A stretch of DNA of 64,000 bases from Runella sp. CRIBMP (GCF_009905605.1 NZ_JAAAKZ010000003.1:186001-250000); one strand, 5' to 3'. Counted from the first letter of the stretch, positions 1-9,914 are shown. Made by a program: numbers and translations. The notes: generated by a model from the letters alone, not told the origin.

Positions 1-13
1 CGCCCATCCAGTA

Positions 14-2416
14 TTAATTTTTAGCCCCGCCCTGCTGACCGGCTTTCGGCGGCTGACTTTGCTGCGCCTCTTGCATCGGGTTCATGCCTCCGCCGCCTCG
101 GCGACCGCCTGCTGGGTTCTTAAACAGTTGGAAGCGCGTAGGCGCGGTAGGTTGGCGCGGGAAACTGTTGTCTTCTTCGTCAATATCGGCGATTTCGCGA
201 TACGGGTCTAAGGTCCACTGTACCACTTTTTTCTTTGACGTGATTACCTTAGAAATTTGTTGGTCGTTCAAACGCCAAATCTCGGCGGGGAAGCGCACCA
301 ATGAGTCGGTGCCGTCTTCGTATTGCATCTTCACGATTACGGGCATGGGCAGACCGCCTTTGTTTTTTACTTTTAGCGTGTAAAAATTCAACCCTGATTC
401 CACCAACTTACGCTCGTCGGGCGTTAAGCTTGCCAGATAGGTTTCGTATTTCTTCTTGTCGTTTTCGGTGACTTTGTAGGGGTCGTAGGTATTGTAGAAA
501 TCCTTCATGTCAGGGTTCTTATCAACTACTGACTCTTTGATATAGTCTTTATCGCGCTGCCGGGCCACGGTGTTGCGTTTGGCTTCTGCTTGCTTTTTCG
601 CTTCTGCTTTGGAGATTTCGGGGTTTTGCGTGTCCAACGCGAACCATTCTACTTCCACCAAATCTTGATTGACGGGCTCAACGCCATAAAACCACCCTTT
701 CCAAAACCAATCTAAATCCACGCCTGAGGCATCTTCCATGGTCCGGAAGAAATCGGCAGGGGTAGGTGATTTGAACGCCCAACGGCGGCTGTATTCCTTA
801 AAAGCATAATCAAACAGCTCGCGGCCCATGACGGTTTCGCGTAAGATATTCAACGCAGTAGCCGGTTTGGCATACGCACTTGCGCCGGCATTGATGAGGT
901 TGTCGGACATGGTCATGATGGGCACCAGATTCTTGGGGTCCTGCTTCATGTAATCGACGATGGCCTGCGGCTCACCACGGCGCGTAGGATAATCTTTGTC
1001 CCATTCTTTTTCGGTCAGGTATTGCACAAACGTGTTCAGCCCTTCGTCCATCCACATCCATTGGCGCTCGTCGTTGTTGACAATCATCGGAAAGAAGTTG
1101 TGGCCTACTTCGTGGATAATTACGCCAATCATGCCGTATTTGGTCGCTTCTGAATAGGTTCCGTCGGCTTCTGGGCGGCCGCCGTTGAACGAAATCATTG
1201 GGTATTCCATACCGCCCACGGGGCCGTGGCAAGAAATGGCGACGGGGTAGGGGTAATCTACCGAAAATTTCGAATAGGTTTTGATGGTATGAGCAATGAC
1301 TTCGGTTGAATATTTGCCCCAAAGTGGATTTCCTTCTTTGGGATAAAACGACATGCAAAGCACTTTTTTGCCCGCGACTTCCTGCATTTTGCCGTCCCAG
1401 ATGTATTTACGGGAAGTGGCAAAGGCCACATCGCGTACATTATCGGCTTTGAAAATCCAGGTTTTTTTGCCGCTTGGCTTGCCTTTTTCGGCTTTTTCGC
1501 GCTCTTCCTGCGAGGCGATTACGACCACTTTATCGGACGATTTGGCTTGTTCAAATTTTTTCAATTGGTTAGGTGTCAACACTTGGGCGGCGTTTTGAAG
1601 CTCGCCAGTAGCGCCCAATACATGGTCGTCGGGTACGGTGATGGCCAATTTGAAATTTCCAAACGATAGCGCAAATTCTCCCTGACTGTAATACTGTTTA
1701 TTTTGCCAGCCCGTTACGTCATCATACACACACAAACGGGGATAGAACTGGGCAATTTCGTAGACGTTGTTGCCATCTTTGAAGGCTTCAAAGCCCGTAC
1801 GACGACCACCTTTAGAAAACTCCACAATCCGGTAATTCCAATCTATCGCAAATGCATACGACTGCTTAGACTGCACGGGTTGCGGCAGGTCAATGCGCAT
1901 CATGGTTTGGTTGATGGTGTATTTGAGGGGCTTACCAGTTTTGGCATCTCGTACCGACGTAATGTTGTAGCCATAATCTGCATTTGAATAGTTCATGTCG
2001 GAAATGGTCGCCAAACTCGCCATGCTGGTTTGGCTGCCCAAATCGCCCGTGCGGGAGACGGGGCCGGGAGAATTTTTGGCAAAAAGATTTTGGTCTAATT
2101 GAATCCATACATACGGCAGCGCGTCGGGCGATTGGTTGAAGTACGTGATGGTTTCGGTGCCAATAATTTTGTTGTTGGCCTCGTCCAATTCTACTTTGAT
2201 GTCATAATCAGCGCGTTGTTGCCAATAGTCTTTTCCAGGCGCACCAGAGGCAGTGCGATAAGTGTTGGGCGTGGGTAGTCCAGTTCCGAGTTGTTCAAAC
2301 CGGTCGTTGGCGTGGTAGTTTTGAGGGGTGGGAGCCTGAGCTTTGGCTGCGTATAGACCTTGAAGTAGGATGCAGACAATCATCGGCAATGAGTTGATGA
2401 AGGATAATTTTCGCAT
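14..2416 (-). CDS. M1-family zinc aminopeptidase, exported
   Basis: An 800-residue protein with an N-terminal signal peptide (hydrophobic stretch about residues 8-24, cleavage likely after AKA/Q). The gluzincin signature HEVGH is at residues 435-439, with the third zinc ligand Glu458 in the WMDEGLNTF motif, the usual HExxH-x18-E spacing of family M1. Upstream, GGMEYP takes the place of the classical GxMEN substrate-recognition motif, as in the large Bacteroidota M1-like branch. The C-terminal part ends in a low-complexity Gly/Gln/Pro tail. The likely role is periplasmic or outer-membrane peptide trimming. The ATG at 2416 sits just downstream of a good -7 promoter box. It is divergent from nqrA. 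The family is certain; the substrate is unknown. Confidence 0.9.
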   Translation of the reverse strand: MRKLSFINSLPMIVCILLQGLYAAKAQAPTPQNYHANDRFEQLGTGLPTPNTYRTASGAPGKDYWQQRADYDIKVELDEANNKIIGTETITYFNQSPDALPYVWIQLDQNLFAKNSPGPVSRTGDLGSQTSMASLATISDMNYSNADYGYNITSVRDAKTGKPLKYTINQTMMRIDLPQPVQSKQSYAFAIDWNYRIVEFSKGGRRTGFEAFKDGNNVYEIAQFYPRLCVYDDVTGWQNKQYYSQGEFALSFGNFKLAITVPDDHVLGATGELQNAAQVLTPNQLKKFEQAKSSDKVVVIASQEEREKAEKGKPSGKKTWIFKADNVRDVAFATSRKYIWDGKMQEVAGKKVLCMSFYPKEGNPLWGKYSTEVIAHTIKTYSKFSVDYPYPVAISCHGPVGGMEYPMISFNGGRPEADGTYSEATKYGMIGVIIHEVGHNFFPMIVNNDERQWMWMDEGLNTFVQYLTEKEWDKDYPTRRGEPQAIVDYMKQDPKNLVPIMTMSDNLINAGASAYAKPATALNILRETVMGRELFDYAFKEYSRRWAFKSPTPADFFRTMEDASGVDLDWFWKGWFYGVEPVNQDLVEVEWFALDTQNPEISKAEAKKQAEAKRNTVARQRDKDYIKESVVDKNPDMKDFYNTYDPYKVTENDKKKYETYLASLTPDERKLVESGLNFYTLKVKNKGGLPMPVIVKMQYEDGTDSLVRFPAEIWRLNDQQISKVITSKKKVVQWTLDPYREIADIDEEDNSFPRQPTAPTRFQLFKNPAGGRRGGGGMNPMQEAQQSQPPKAGQQGGAKN

Positions 2417-2437
2417 GGGTTAAAAATTTGGTTATTC

Positions 2438-2469
2438 AAAGATACAGGAAAACCCATTTTAAGCCGAAA
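2438..2469 (-). promoter_or_regulatory. Candidate Bacteroidota sigma-ABfr promoter of the M1 peptidase gene
   Basis: On the minus strand TATCTTTG (2445-2438) matches the Bacteroidota -7 consensus TAnnTTTG exactly. TTTC (2469-2466) lies 20 nt upstream in the position of the -33 TTTG element. It would give a short leader before the ATG at 2416. Sequence match only. Confidence 0.5.
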
Positions 2470-2678
2470 GAATGCTACCAAAAGAACGGATTTTGAGATG
2501 AATTCCCGATAGTTAAACAACCGAAAAACGAATTTGGATAATTTTATACGTACAGAAGTCTATTCGGGATTAATAGCCTCATCATCAGAAAAATATATTC
2601 CAAAAAATGTTTTGAAGAATTATTAGAATATTTAGAAATAATCCTTTGTTTTGTATTATTAAAAGAATAAATAGTAAT

Positions 2679-4037
2679 ATGGGAAAGGTAATTACTATTA
2701 AGAAGGGTTATACCATTAAGATGGATGGAGTGGCCCCAAAAACCATTACTCACCTTGCACTTTCGGATGTAGTAGCCCTTAAACCCCACGATTTCCCATC
2801 TGTTGTTCCGAGATTATCGGTCGAAGTGGGCCAAGAGGTGGTCGCGGGTCAATGGCTTTTCCACGATAAAAACAATCCCAAAATCCGGCTGCCTTCGCCC
2901 GTAAGCGGTGAGGTAATTGAAATCGTTCGCGGCGACAAGCGACGAATTCTCGAAGTTCGGATTATTCCCGATAAAATTACCAAATACGCATATTTTCCCG
3001 AAATCAATCTGCCTAATGCAGACCGCGATGCAGTGATTGAGTATTTGCTCGAAAGCGGCTGCTGGAGTTATATTCGTCAACGCCCTTATTCACTGATTGC
3101 CAATCCCGACGATATTCCCAAAGCTATCTTTGTCTCTTGCTTTGACACTTCTCCTTTAGCACCTGATTTGGGTTTTATTATCGAACAAGAACGGGCACAT
3201 TTTCAAACAGGACTGGAAGTTCTGGACAAACTGGCCAATGGCCACCTTCACATATCTCTACACACGGAAGTGGGAGAGCGCCTCTCAGAGAGCGACTTCC
3301 GGGGAATTGCCAACCATAAATTTCATCATTTCAGCGGGCCGCATCCAGCTGGTAATGTGGGTATTCAAATCCACCATATTGACCCTATCCAAAAAGGAGA
3401 AGTAGTTTGGTACGTGCATCCCCAAGATGTGATTATTATTGGCAGGTTGTTTACAGAATATAGGTATCGGGCCGAGCGCATTGTAGCCCTGGCGGGTAGC
3501 TGTGTAAAACAACCTCAGTATTTTAAGGTCATTACGGGCCAAAAAATAAAAAGTATTACGGGGAATAAACTGGATTCTACCAACTTCCGACTGATTCAGG
3601 GTACTATTCTGACGGGGAAAAAGACTGCTGAAGATGATTTTCTTTCGTTTTACGAAAACCAGTTGACCGCGATTCCTGAAGGCGACCAACCCGAGTTTTT
3701 GGGGTGGCTACTGCCAGGATTTCATAAATTGAGCCTTTCGCGTACTTTCTTCTCGTGGTTGACTCCCAATCGCTCCTACAATCTCAATACGAACAATAAC
3801 GGTGAAGAGCGGGCATTTGTCATGACTGGCCAATACGACAAAGTGCTACCAATGAATATTTACCCCGTGCATTTACTGAAAGCTATTTTGGCCAAAGACC
3901 TTGAGCGCATGGAAGAGTTGGGCATTTATGAGGTTTCCGAAGAAGATTTTGCCCTGTGTGAGTTTGTTTGCACTTCCAAAATTGACGTACAGCGCATTAT
4001 TGCCGATGGCCTGGCGTATGTTCGTCAGGAAGGCTAA
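2679..4037 (+). CDS. nqrA: Na+-translocating NADH:quinone oxidoreductase subunit A
   Basis: NqrA is the peripheral cytoplasmic subunit of the Na+-NQR, implicated in quinone binding; it carries no covalent flavin. The protein (452 residues) starts MGKVITIKKGYTI and contains the family-typical stretches KLPSPVSGEV-like (here IRLPSPVSGEVIEI) and SGPHPAGNVGIQIHHIDP. I chose the ATG at 2679 because the open frame further upstream begins only with TTG and has no homology-like sequence. It is the first gene of nqrABCDEF-apbE, 43 bp ahead of nqrB. No membrane helices are evident, as expected. Identification is firm from both sequence and operon order. Confidence 0.95.
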   Translation: MGKVITIKKGYTIKMDGVAPKTITHLALSDVVALKPHDFPSVVPRLSVEVGQEVVAGQWLFHDKNNPKIRLPSPVSGEVIEIVRGDKRRILEVRIIPDKITKYAYFPEINLPNADRDAVIEYLLESGCWSYIRQRPYSLIANPDDIPKAIFVSCFDTSPLAPDLGFIIEQERAHFQTGLEVLDKLANGHLHISLHTEVGERLSESDFRGIANHKFHHFSGPHPAGNVGIQIHHIDPIQKGEVVWYVHPQDVIIIGRLFTEYRYRAERIVALAGSCVKQPQYFKVITGQKIKSITGNKLDSTNFRLIQGTILTGKKTAEDDFLSFYENQLTAIPEGDQPEFLGWLLPGFHKLSLSRTFFSWLTPNRSYNLNTNNNGEERAFVMTGQYDKVLPMNIYPVHLLKAILAKDLERMEELGIYEVSEEDFALCEFVCTSKIDVQRIIADGLAYVRQEG

Positions 4038-4080
4038 TGGGTAGTTAAGAATTGTTGAACCTTTCCTCAACCCTTTTACC

Positions 4081-5238
4081 GTGAAAATAGCGCAAAAACT
4101 CCTGAATTCTGTAAGGCCCCACTTTAAAGAAGGGGGACGATTTGAGAAATTACATCCAGCATTTGATGCCTTGGAGACATTTCTGTTTGTGCCAGGGCAT
4201 ACTACTTCTCAGGGTGTGCATGTGCGCGACGCCATTGATTTAAAACGAACCATGTTTACGGTCATTGTGGCGTTGGTCCCGACGCTGTTTTTTGGGATGT
4301 GGAACGTAGGCTATCAACATCATCTGGCCTACGGAATGGAGGCTTCGTTGGTAGATAGTTTTCTGTTTGGTTTTTGGAAAGTACTGCCCATCATTATTGT
4401 ATCATATGCCGTTGGGTTGGGGGTGGAATTTATTTTTGCCATTGTCAGAAACCACCAAGTCAGTGAAGGGTATCTGGTGACGGGCCTGTTGATTCCGCTC
4501 ACTATGCCTGTCACTATACCTTTATGGATGGTGGCTTTAGGGGCTATTTTTTGTACGGTGTTGGGCAAAGAGATTTTTGGCGGTACGGGTATGAACTTCA
4601 TGAATCCAGCCTTGTTGGCGCGGGCATTCATGTTTTTTGCTTTTCCCGCCTATATGTCGGGAGATATTTGGACCGACTTGTCGCCCGAAGCAGGTCATGT
4701 GTTGGTCGATGCGTATTCGGGGGCAACGAATTTAGTGACTTTTGATGCCAATTTCACAAAACTCCCTTCAGCAGCTGATATGTTTTGGGGGTTTGAGCAG
4801 GGCTCTATTGGTGAAACCAGCGCTTTTGCATGTCTGATTGGGGCTTTGATTCTCATTGGTACGGGGATTGGCAGTTGGCAAATCATCGTTTCCTGCGTGG
4901 TTGGGGTGTTGGTGATGGGGTTGTTTCTGAACGCCTTAGCGCCAGCCGATATGCCCACACACGCCATGCATACACCCGCGTATTATCATTTGTTGATGGG
5001 CGGCTTTGCGTTTGGGGCGGTTTATATGGCCACTGACCCCGTAAGTGCCGCTCAAACAGAAACGGGTAAATGGATTTATGGCCTCTTGATTGGGATGTTT
5101 ACCGTCATCCTTCGGGTATTTAATCCCGCCTATCCAGAGGGAGTGATGCTGAGTATATTGTTGATGAATGTCTTTGCTCCTTTGATTGACCATCTTGTCG
5201 TAGAACAACACATCAAAAACCGCAAAAAACGTGCATAG
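4081..5238 (+). CDS. nqrB: Na+-translocating NADH:quinone oxidoreductase subunit B
   Basis: NqrB is a polytopic membrane subunit with about ten helices that carries one covalently bound FMN and riboflavin. The protein has 385 residues. The SGAT flavinylation motif is present, with Thr216 the expected phosphoester FMN site; it would be loaded by the ApbE encoded downstream. Other family signatures are GTGMNFMNPALLARAF and YMATDPVSAAQT. The start is GTG at 4081; no in-frame ATG with better context is nearby. The end overlaps nqrC by 8 bp, pointing to translational coupling. Confidence 0.96.
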   Translation: MKIAQKLLNSVRPHFKEGGRFEKLHPAFDALETFLFVPGHTTSQGVHVRDAIDLKRTMFTVIVALVPTLFFGMWNVGYQHHLAYGMEASLVDSFLFGFWKVLPIIIVSYAVGLGVEFIFAIVRNHQVSEGYLVTGLLIPLTMPVTIPLWMVALGAIFCTVLGKEIFGGTGMNFMNPALLARAFMFFAFPAYMSGDIWTDLSPEAGHVLVDAYSGATNLVTFDANFTKLPSAADMFWGFEQGSIGETSAFACLIGALILIGTGIGSWQIIVSCVVGVLVMGLFLNALAPADMPTHAMHTPAYYHLLMGGFAFGAVYMATDPVSAAQTETGKWIYGLLIGMFTVILRVFNPAYPEGVMLSILLMNVFAPLIDHLVVEQHIKNRKKRA

Positions 5239-5935
5239 CAACCAATACACCCTGATTTATGCCGCCGTTTTGTCGGTCATTACCGCAATCGTGCTGGCCG
5301 TGGCTGCCGAAGGGCTTAAACCAGCACAGGAAGCCAACATTGCTTTGGACAAAAAGTCCAATATTCTGCGGGCGGTCAGATTGGCGTACGACGAACGTAC
5401 CCAAATCGAAAATACCTATGCCGAACGGGTGCAGGAAATGGTCATAAACGCCGCGGGTGAGCCAGTGAGCGGCGTTAAAACTACCGACATAGATTTAAAA
5501 GAAGAGGTGGCTAAAACCCCCGAAAATCGCCGCCTTCCGCTGTATATTTATACCGAAAAAGAAGGGAAAAAATACTATATCGTGCCTCTGCGAGGCACAG
5601 GGCTTTGGGGGCCAATATGGGGGTATATATCGTTGCAGGATGATTTTGACACGGTTTACGGCGCTTTTTTTGACCACAAAGGAGAAACTCCTGGATTGGG
5701 TGCTGAAATAGCGGAGTTGCCATTTCAGCAACAGTTTCAGGGCAAGAAAATCATGTCGAACGAAGGGCAGTTTGTGTCGGTCAATGTGGTCAAAAAAACC
5801 GATAAAGTAAGTTTCGGGAATGAACACCGCGTAGATGCCATTTCGGGCGGGACGATTACCTCCCGCGGCACCGATGCCATGCTCAAAAACTGTACGGCTC
5901 CGTATTTGGCGTATTTTGAAAAAATTAAAAAGTGA
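5231..5935 (+). CDS. nqrC: Na+-translocating NADH:quinone oxidoreductase subunit C
   Basis: NqrC has a single N-terminal membrane anchor (about residues 6-28) followed by a periplasmic FMN-binding domain. The flavinylation motif is SGGT-ITSRGTDAM, with Thr208 the predicted acceptor of FMN transferred by ApbE. GLWGPIWGYI and TPGLGAEI are typical of the FMN-binding domain shared with RnfG. The start is GTG at 5231, inside the last codons of nqrB. The length of 234 residues is slightly short compared with gamma-proteobacterial NqrC but usual for Bacteroidota. Confidence 0.95.
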   Translation: MHSNQYTLIYAAVLSVITAIVLAVAAEGLKPAQEANIALDKKSNILRAVRLAYDERTQIENTYAERVQEMVINAAGEPVSGVKTTDIDLKEEVAKTPENRRLPLYIYTEKEGKKYYIVPLRGTGLWGPIWGYISLQDDFDTVYGAFFDHKGETPGLGAEIAELPFQQQFQGKKIMSNEGQFVSVNVVKKTDKVSFGNEHRVDAISGGTITSRGTDAMLKNCTAPYLAYFEKIKK

Positions 5936-5964
5936 GATAGACAACTTATAAACGCACATCAACG

Positions 5965-6645
5965 ATGAGTACAGAAACCACCCCTGTTGCGGTTGTAGAG
6001 GAGAAAAAGAAAGAAGGATTGTTCTCCAAAAAGAACCTGCGCGTACTCCGCGACCCTTTGGATGATACCAACCCCGTGACGGTACAGATATTGGGCGTTT
6101 GCTCGGCTCTGGCGGTTACGGTTCAGGTAAAGCCCGCCATCATCATGGCTTTGGGCGTAACGGTCGTTACGGCTTTTTCCAATCTCATTATCTCGCTCAT
6201 TCGCAATACCATCCCCAACCGTATTCGCATCATTGTGCAGTTGATTGTGGCGGCGATGCTAGTCACCATTGTTGATCAATTGCTGAAGGCTTACATGTTT
6301 GATGTGAGCAAAAAACTATCCGTTTTTGTGGGCCTGATTATTACCAACTGCATCGTCATGGGTCGCCTAGAAGCCTTTGCGTTGGCGCAAAGACCGTGGC
6401 CTTCTTTTTTGGATGGAATCGGCAACGGTTTGGGATACGGAATTATTTTGGTGATTGTGGCGGTCATCAGAGAGGTGTTGGGCTCGGGCTCGGTGCTTGG
6501 CTTCAAAGTAGTGCCGCAATGGCTATATGACATGGGATATGTCAACAATGGATTGATGATGTTACCGCCCGCGGCGCTGTTTCTGATTGGAATATTTATT
6601 TGGTGGCAGCGAAGTCGCAATCGTAAGCTCATCAATGCTTCCTAA
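5965..6645 (+). CDS. nqrD: Na+-translocating NADH:quinone oxidoreductase subunit D
   Basis: A membrane subunit with six predicted helices that forms, with NqrE, the inverted-repeat pair holding an intramembrane iron site. The two conserved iron-ligand cysteines are seen as Cys46 (LGVCSALAVT) and Cys129 (ITNCIVMGRLEA). A charged N-terminal extension of about 20 residues (VVEEKKKEGLFSKK) precedes the core. It lies 29 bp after nqrC in the same operon. RnfE is the paralogous alternative, but the operon context decides for Nqr. Confidence 0.95.
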   Translation: MSTETTPVAVVEEKKKEGLFSKKNLRVLRDPLDDTNPVTVQILGVCSALAVTVQVKPAIIMALGVTVVTAFSNLIISLIRNTIPNRIRIIVQLIVAAMLVTIVDQLLKAYMFDVSKKLSVFVGLIITNCIVMGRLEAFALAQRPWPSFLDGIGNGLGYGIILVIVAVIREVLGSGSVLGFKVVPQWLYDMGYVNNGLMMLPPAALFLIGIFIWWQRSRNRKLINAS

Positions 6646-6706
6646 GTAGGTAGTTATGTATTTAGTTGCCAGGTTTTTATATTGACCTTTAACCTTTGCA
6701 CTTGTT

Positions 6707-7321
6707 ATGCAGCATCTCATCAATATCCTCATAAAGACTATTTTTGTTGAAAATGTAATCTTTGCCTTCTTTTTGGGCATGTGCTCGTTTTTGGCGGTGT
6801 CCAAAAAAATCAAAACCGCTTTTGGACTGGGGTTAGCGGTGATTTTTGTGATGGTGCTTACCACGCCACTCAACTACCTCATTTTGCGTTATTTGCTTTT
6901 TGAAGGTGCATTAGGATGGATACACCCTTCACTTGCTTCGGTTGATTTAACCTTTTTGTCATTTATCCTTTTTATTTCTACCATTGCTGGTGCAGTACAA
7001 TTGGTAGAAATGGTGGTGGAGAAATTCCTGACCGCCTTGTACACTTCTTTGGGCATTTTTCTACCGCTTATTACCGTCAACTGTTCCATTTTGGGGGCGT
7101 CGCTGTTTATGCAGGAGCGTGAATACAATTTTGCCGAAACCACCGCTTTTTCGTTGGGGGCAGGTATTGGCTTTTTCTTGGCTATTGTTTTGTTGGCGGC
7201 TATCCGTGAGCGCCTTCGATACTCCAATATCCCCGAACCTCTGCAAGGCTTGGGAATCGCGATGATTGTAACGGCCCTGATGGGTTTGGCTTTTTTGAGT
7301 TTTTCTGGAATCCAACTGTAA
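6707..7321 (+). CDS. nqrE: Na+-translocating NADH:quinone oxidoreductase subunit E
   Basis: A 204-residue, six-helix membrane subunit paralogous to NqrD. The iron-ligand cysteines are Cys26 (GMCSFLAVSKK) and Cys126 (VNCSILGASLF), matching the family spacing. GIGFFLAIVLLAAIRERL is the conserved region before the last helix. It follows nqrD by 61 bp and precedes nqrF by 6 bp. Confidence 0.95.
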   Translation: MQHLINILIKTIFVENVIFAFFLGMCSFLAVSKKIKTAFGLGLAVIFVMVLTTPLNYLILRYLLFEGALGWIHPSLASVDLTFLSFILFISTIAGAVQLVEMVVEKFLTALYTSLGIFLPLITVNCSILGASLFMQEREYNFAETTAFSLGAGIGFFLAIVLLAAIRERLRYSNIPEPLQGLGIAMIVTALMGLAFLSFSGIQL

Positions 7322-7327
7322 AACGCT

Positions 7328-8578
7328 ATGCTACCCGTACTTACTGCCAGTATTGCCGTCTTCATTTTGGTTGTTTTGCTCTTTGCGTTTCTTATTCTAA
7401 AAGCCAAAGACCGTTTATTACCCCAAAAAGACGTGTCCATCATTATCAACGGTGACCAAGAACACCCGTTTGTCGTTAAACCAGGGTCCTCTCTTTTATC
7501 AACCTTGGCGGCGCAGAACTTATTTTTGGCATCAGCCTGCGGCGGTGGAGGAACCTGCGCCATGTGTAAATGCCAAGTGTTTGAAGGAGGAGGGGAAGTG
7601 CTGCCAACCGAAACCAATCACCTCAATCGGCGACAGGTGCAGGATAAAATACGCTTGGCTTGTCAGGTAAAAGTGAAAGATGACATGGAGATTCGGGTAC
7701 CCGATGAAGTATTTGGCATCAAAAAATGGGAGTGTACGGTGATTTCCAACGAAAACGTTTCTACCTATATTAAAGAATTTGTGGTAAAACTGCCCGAAGG
7801 CGAAAACTTAAAATTCAAATCAGGGGATTATATTCAGGTGGATGTTCCTGAATTGAACATTGATTTTAAAACCCAACTTTACAACATACCCGAGCGTTTC
7901 AAAGATGAATATGATAAGTTTAAAATATGGGATATAAAAGCAAAAATTGATGAGCCACTTTTTAGGGCGTATTCGATGGCCAATCACCCCGCCGAAGGCA
8001 ATATTATTATGCTCAATATTCGCTTAGCTACCCCGCCGTGGGACAGGGCCCGCAATGCTTTTATGGATGTGAATCCAGGGGCGTGTTCATCGTACGTTTT
8101 TTCGCGCAAACCTGGTGATAAAGTAACCATTAGTGGGCCTTACGGCGAATTTCACGTTAAAAAAACCGAAAAAGAAATGATTTATATTGGCGGCGGGGCA
8201 GGTATGGCACCGCTTCGTTCGCATATTTTTCACTTATTCCATACGTTGAAAACGGGTCGTAAAGTGTCATATTGGTACGGGGCGCGGAGTAAAAAAGAGA
8301 TTTTTTATGAAGAAGATTTTCGGGCCATCGAACGTGAATTCCCTAATTTTCGCTTCGAGATTGCGCTTTCCATTCCGCTGCCCGAAGATAATTGGACTGG
8401 TTATGTTGGGTTTATTCACGAAGTGGTAAAAAATGAGTATTTGGACGACCATCCTGCCCCTGAAGACATTGAATATTACCTTTGTGGACCTCCCATGATG
8501 CTATCGGCCGTTCAAACCATGTTGGATAATCTCGGCGTTTCTAAAGAAAATATTGCCTTTGATGATTTTGGGAGCTAA
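7328..8578 (+). CDS. nqrF: Na+-translocating NADH:quinone oxidoreductase subunit F
   Basis: NqrF is the electron-input subunit: it oxidises NADH on a ferredoxin-reductase-type FAD domain and passes electrons to a [2Fe-2S] cluster. An N-terminal membrane helix (about residues 4-25) is followed by a plant-ferredoxin-type cluster motif with Cys71, Cys77, Cys80 and Cys112. RAYSMANHP is the FAD-binding RxYS motif, [12 protein letters not shown] the nucleotide-binding loop, and YYLCGPPMM the C-terminal NADH motif. Length 416 residues. It is four bases from apbE, in the same transcript. Confidence 0.96.
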   Translation: MLPVLTASIAVFILVVLLFAFLILKAKDRLLPQKDVSIIINGDQEHPFVVKPGSSLLSTLAAQNLFLASACGGGGTCAMCKCQVFEGGGEVLPTETNHLNRRQVQDKIRLACQVKVKDDMEIRVPDEVFGIKKWECTVISNENVSTYIKEFVVKLPEGENLKFKSGDYIQVDVPELNIDFKTQLYNIPERFKDEYDKFKIWDIKAKIDEPLFRAYSMANHPAEGNIIMLNIRLATPPWDRARNAFMDVNPGACSSYVFSRKPGDKVTISGPYGEFHVKKTEKEMIYIGGGAGMAPLRSHIFHLFHTLKTGRKVSYWYGARSKKEIFYEEDFRAIEREFPNFRFEIALSIPLPEDNWTGYVGFIHEVVKNEYLDDHPAPEDIEYYLCGPPMMLSAVQTMLDNLGVSKENIAFDDFGS

Positions 8579-8581
8579 ACA

Positions 8582-9577
8582 ATGAGAAAACTGTTTTGGG
8601 GATTATTGGGGTTGGCGTATGCCTTGGTAGGTTGTAAAAGTAAGCCAGCGTTTACGTATTTGGAAGGTCAAGCGCAGGGAACAACATTTAGAATCGTATA
8701 CGCTGATAGCCGTGATTTTTCCAAGGCCATTGACAGCCTTTTTCGAGCTATTGACCATAGCATGTCTCTCTGGGACAGTACCTCAATCATCAGTAGATTC
8801 AATAGAAATAGCTCTGGAACAATAGCAGATGCGCATTTTGAAAAAGTGTTTAATAAATCTCAGGAAGTAGCCAAACTGACCCAAGGCGCGTTTGATATTA
8901 CGGTGGGTCCTTTGGTAAAAGCTTGGGGATTTAGCTATAAAAAGGGACTGCCTTTGCCCACTCCGCCGCAAGTAGATTCTCTTTTGCAATGGGTTGGTTA
9001 CCAAAACGTCAGTATTGAAAATGGTGTTTTGCTTAAAAGAAATCCGGCGATAGAAATAGACTTCAACGCCATTGCGCAGGGATATACGGTAGATGTAATG
9101 GCCGAGTTTCTGAAAGCCCATGGAATCAACGATTACTTGGTAGAAATAGGCGGAGAAGTGCGGGCCAATGGACACAACGAAAAAGGGCAAATATGGCAAA
9201 TCGGGATTGATAAACCCACCGAAAAAGAAGAGACGGAGCGCCCCTTGCAAACCGTGGTTTCGTTGAACGGGAAATCTCTCGCAACGTCGGGGAGTTATCG
9301 GAAGTTTGTCGTGCGTGAAGGAAAAAAATATAGCCATGCCATCGACCCCACGACGGGAAGCCCAATTACGCACAATTTGCTGAGTATTTCGGTGATTGCC
9401 GACGATTGCATGACGGCTGATGCCTTTGCGACGGCGTTTTTGGTGATGGGGCTGGAGAAAGCAAAAATCATTGCAAAGCAGCAACGTTTAGAGCTGTACG
9501 GTATTTATGCTACTCCCGAAGGAAAATTGCAGACTTTTGCCTCGGCCCATTTCTTTTCTACCTCACCCATAAACTAG
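8582..9577 (+). CDS. apbE: FAD:protein FMN transferase (lipoprotein)
   Basis: ApbE moves FMN from FAD onto Thr in SGxT motifs; NqrB and NqrC encoded just upstream are its expected targets. The signal ends in a lipobox (ALVGC, Cys18), so the enzyme is anchored on the periplasmic side. Family motifs include DFNAIAQGYTVD, EIGGEVRANG, ATSGSYRKF, SHAIDPTTG and the Mg-binding DDCMTADAFATA. Its last 4 bp overlap the end of the convergent NqrM-like gene. Confidence 0.95.
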   Translation: MRKLFWGLLGLAYALVGCKSKPAFTYLEGQAQGTTFRIVYADSRDFSKAIDSLFRAIDHSMSLWDSTSIISRFNRNSSGTIADAHFEKVFNKSQEVAKLTQGAFDITVGPLVKAWGFSYKKGLPLPTPPQVDSLLQWVGYQNVSIENGVLLKRNPAIEIDFNAIAQGYTVDVMAEFLKAHGINDYLVEIGGEVRANGHNEKGQIWQIGIDKPTEKEETERPLQTVVSLNGKSLATSGSYRKFVVREGKKYSHAIDPTTGSPITHNLLSISVIADDCMTADAFATAFLVMGLEKAKIIAKQQRLELYGIYATPEGKLQTFASAHFFSTSPIN

Positions 9578-9768
9578 GCTTTTTCGGCACAGGGCTCGCC
9601 TGGTTTTCGGCCGCAAACCCCGCAAACGGCTCCTTCTTTTTGCATAAAAGGGTTGTTGCTGGCACAACTGCCTTTAAATTCGCCCCCTTTGACCAGCAAC
9701 AAACGAACGCTCAAAAGTGCAACACTCATCAGGACTAGTAAAATGGAAGCGGCGATAATTGTGCCCAT
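9574..9768 (-). CDS. nqrM: Small four-Cys membrane protein, probable NqrM-type maturation factor
   Basis: A 64-residue protein with one N-terminal membrane helix (about residues 4-25) and a short tail holding four cysteines in the order FKGSCASN, then CGVC, then EPC. NqrM (DUF539) of Vibrio is a similarly sized single-helix, four-Cys protein encoded after apbE and required to deliver iron to the NqrD/NqrE site. Size, topology, Cys pattern and position next to nqr-apbE agree. The gene is on the opposite strand, overlapping the apbE stop by 4 bp, unlike the Vibrio arrangement. Assignment is inference from motif and context. Confidence 0.65.
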   Translation of the reverse strand: MGTIIAASILLVLMSVALLSVRLLLVKGGEFKGSCASNNPFMQKEGAVCGVCGRKPGEPCAEKA

Positions 9769-9914
9769 TGTTGTTTTTTATTAAAGGTAATTGAATGTGT
9801 TAAATCCACCAAAGAATAAATGATATTTTTCGGCGATTTATTTGGATATAAGTCATTGATTTTATAAATTCGTTTAGAGATAGAGATTGCTAATCCACTA
9901 AAAATGAAAAGCTT

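Noticed and set aside
972-1358. Open frame of 128 codons inside the M1 peptidase gene
   Set aside because: Same-strand shadow in another frame of a gene with clear catalytic motifs; biased Arg/His-rich composition typical of out-of-frame reading.
2471-2678. Promoter of the nqr operon
   Set aside because: The region is AT-rich with several TTTG words, but none pairs with a TAnnTTTG box at the right distance, so no site is claimed.
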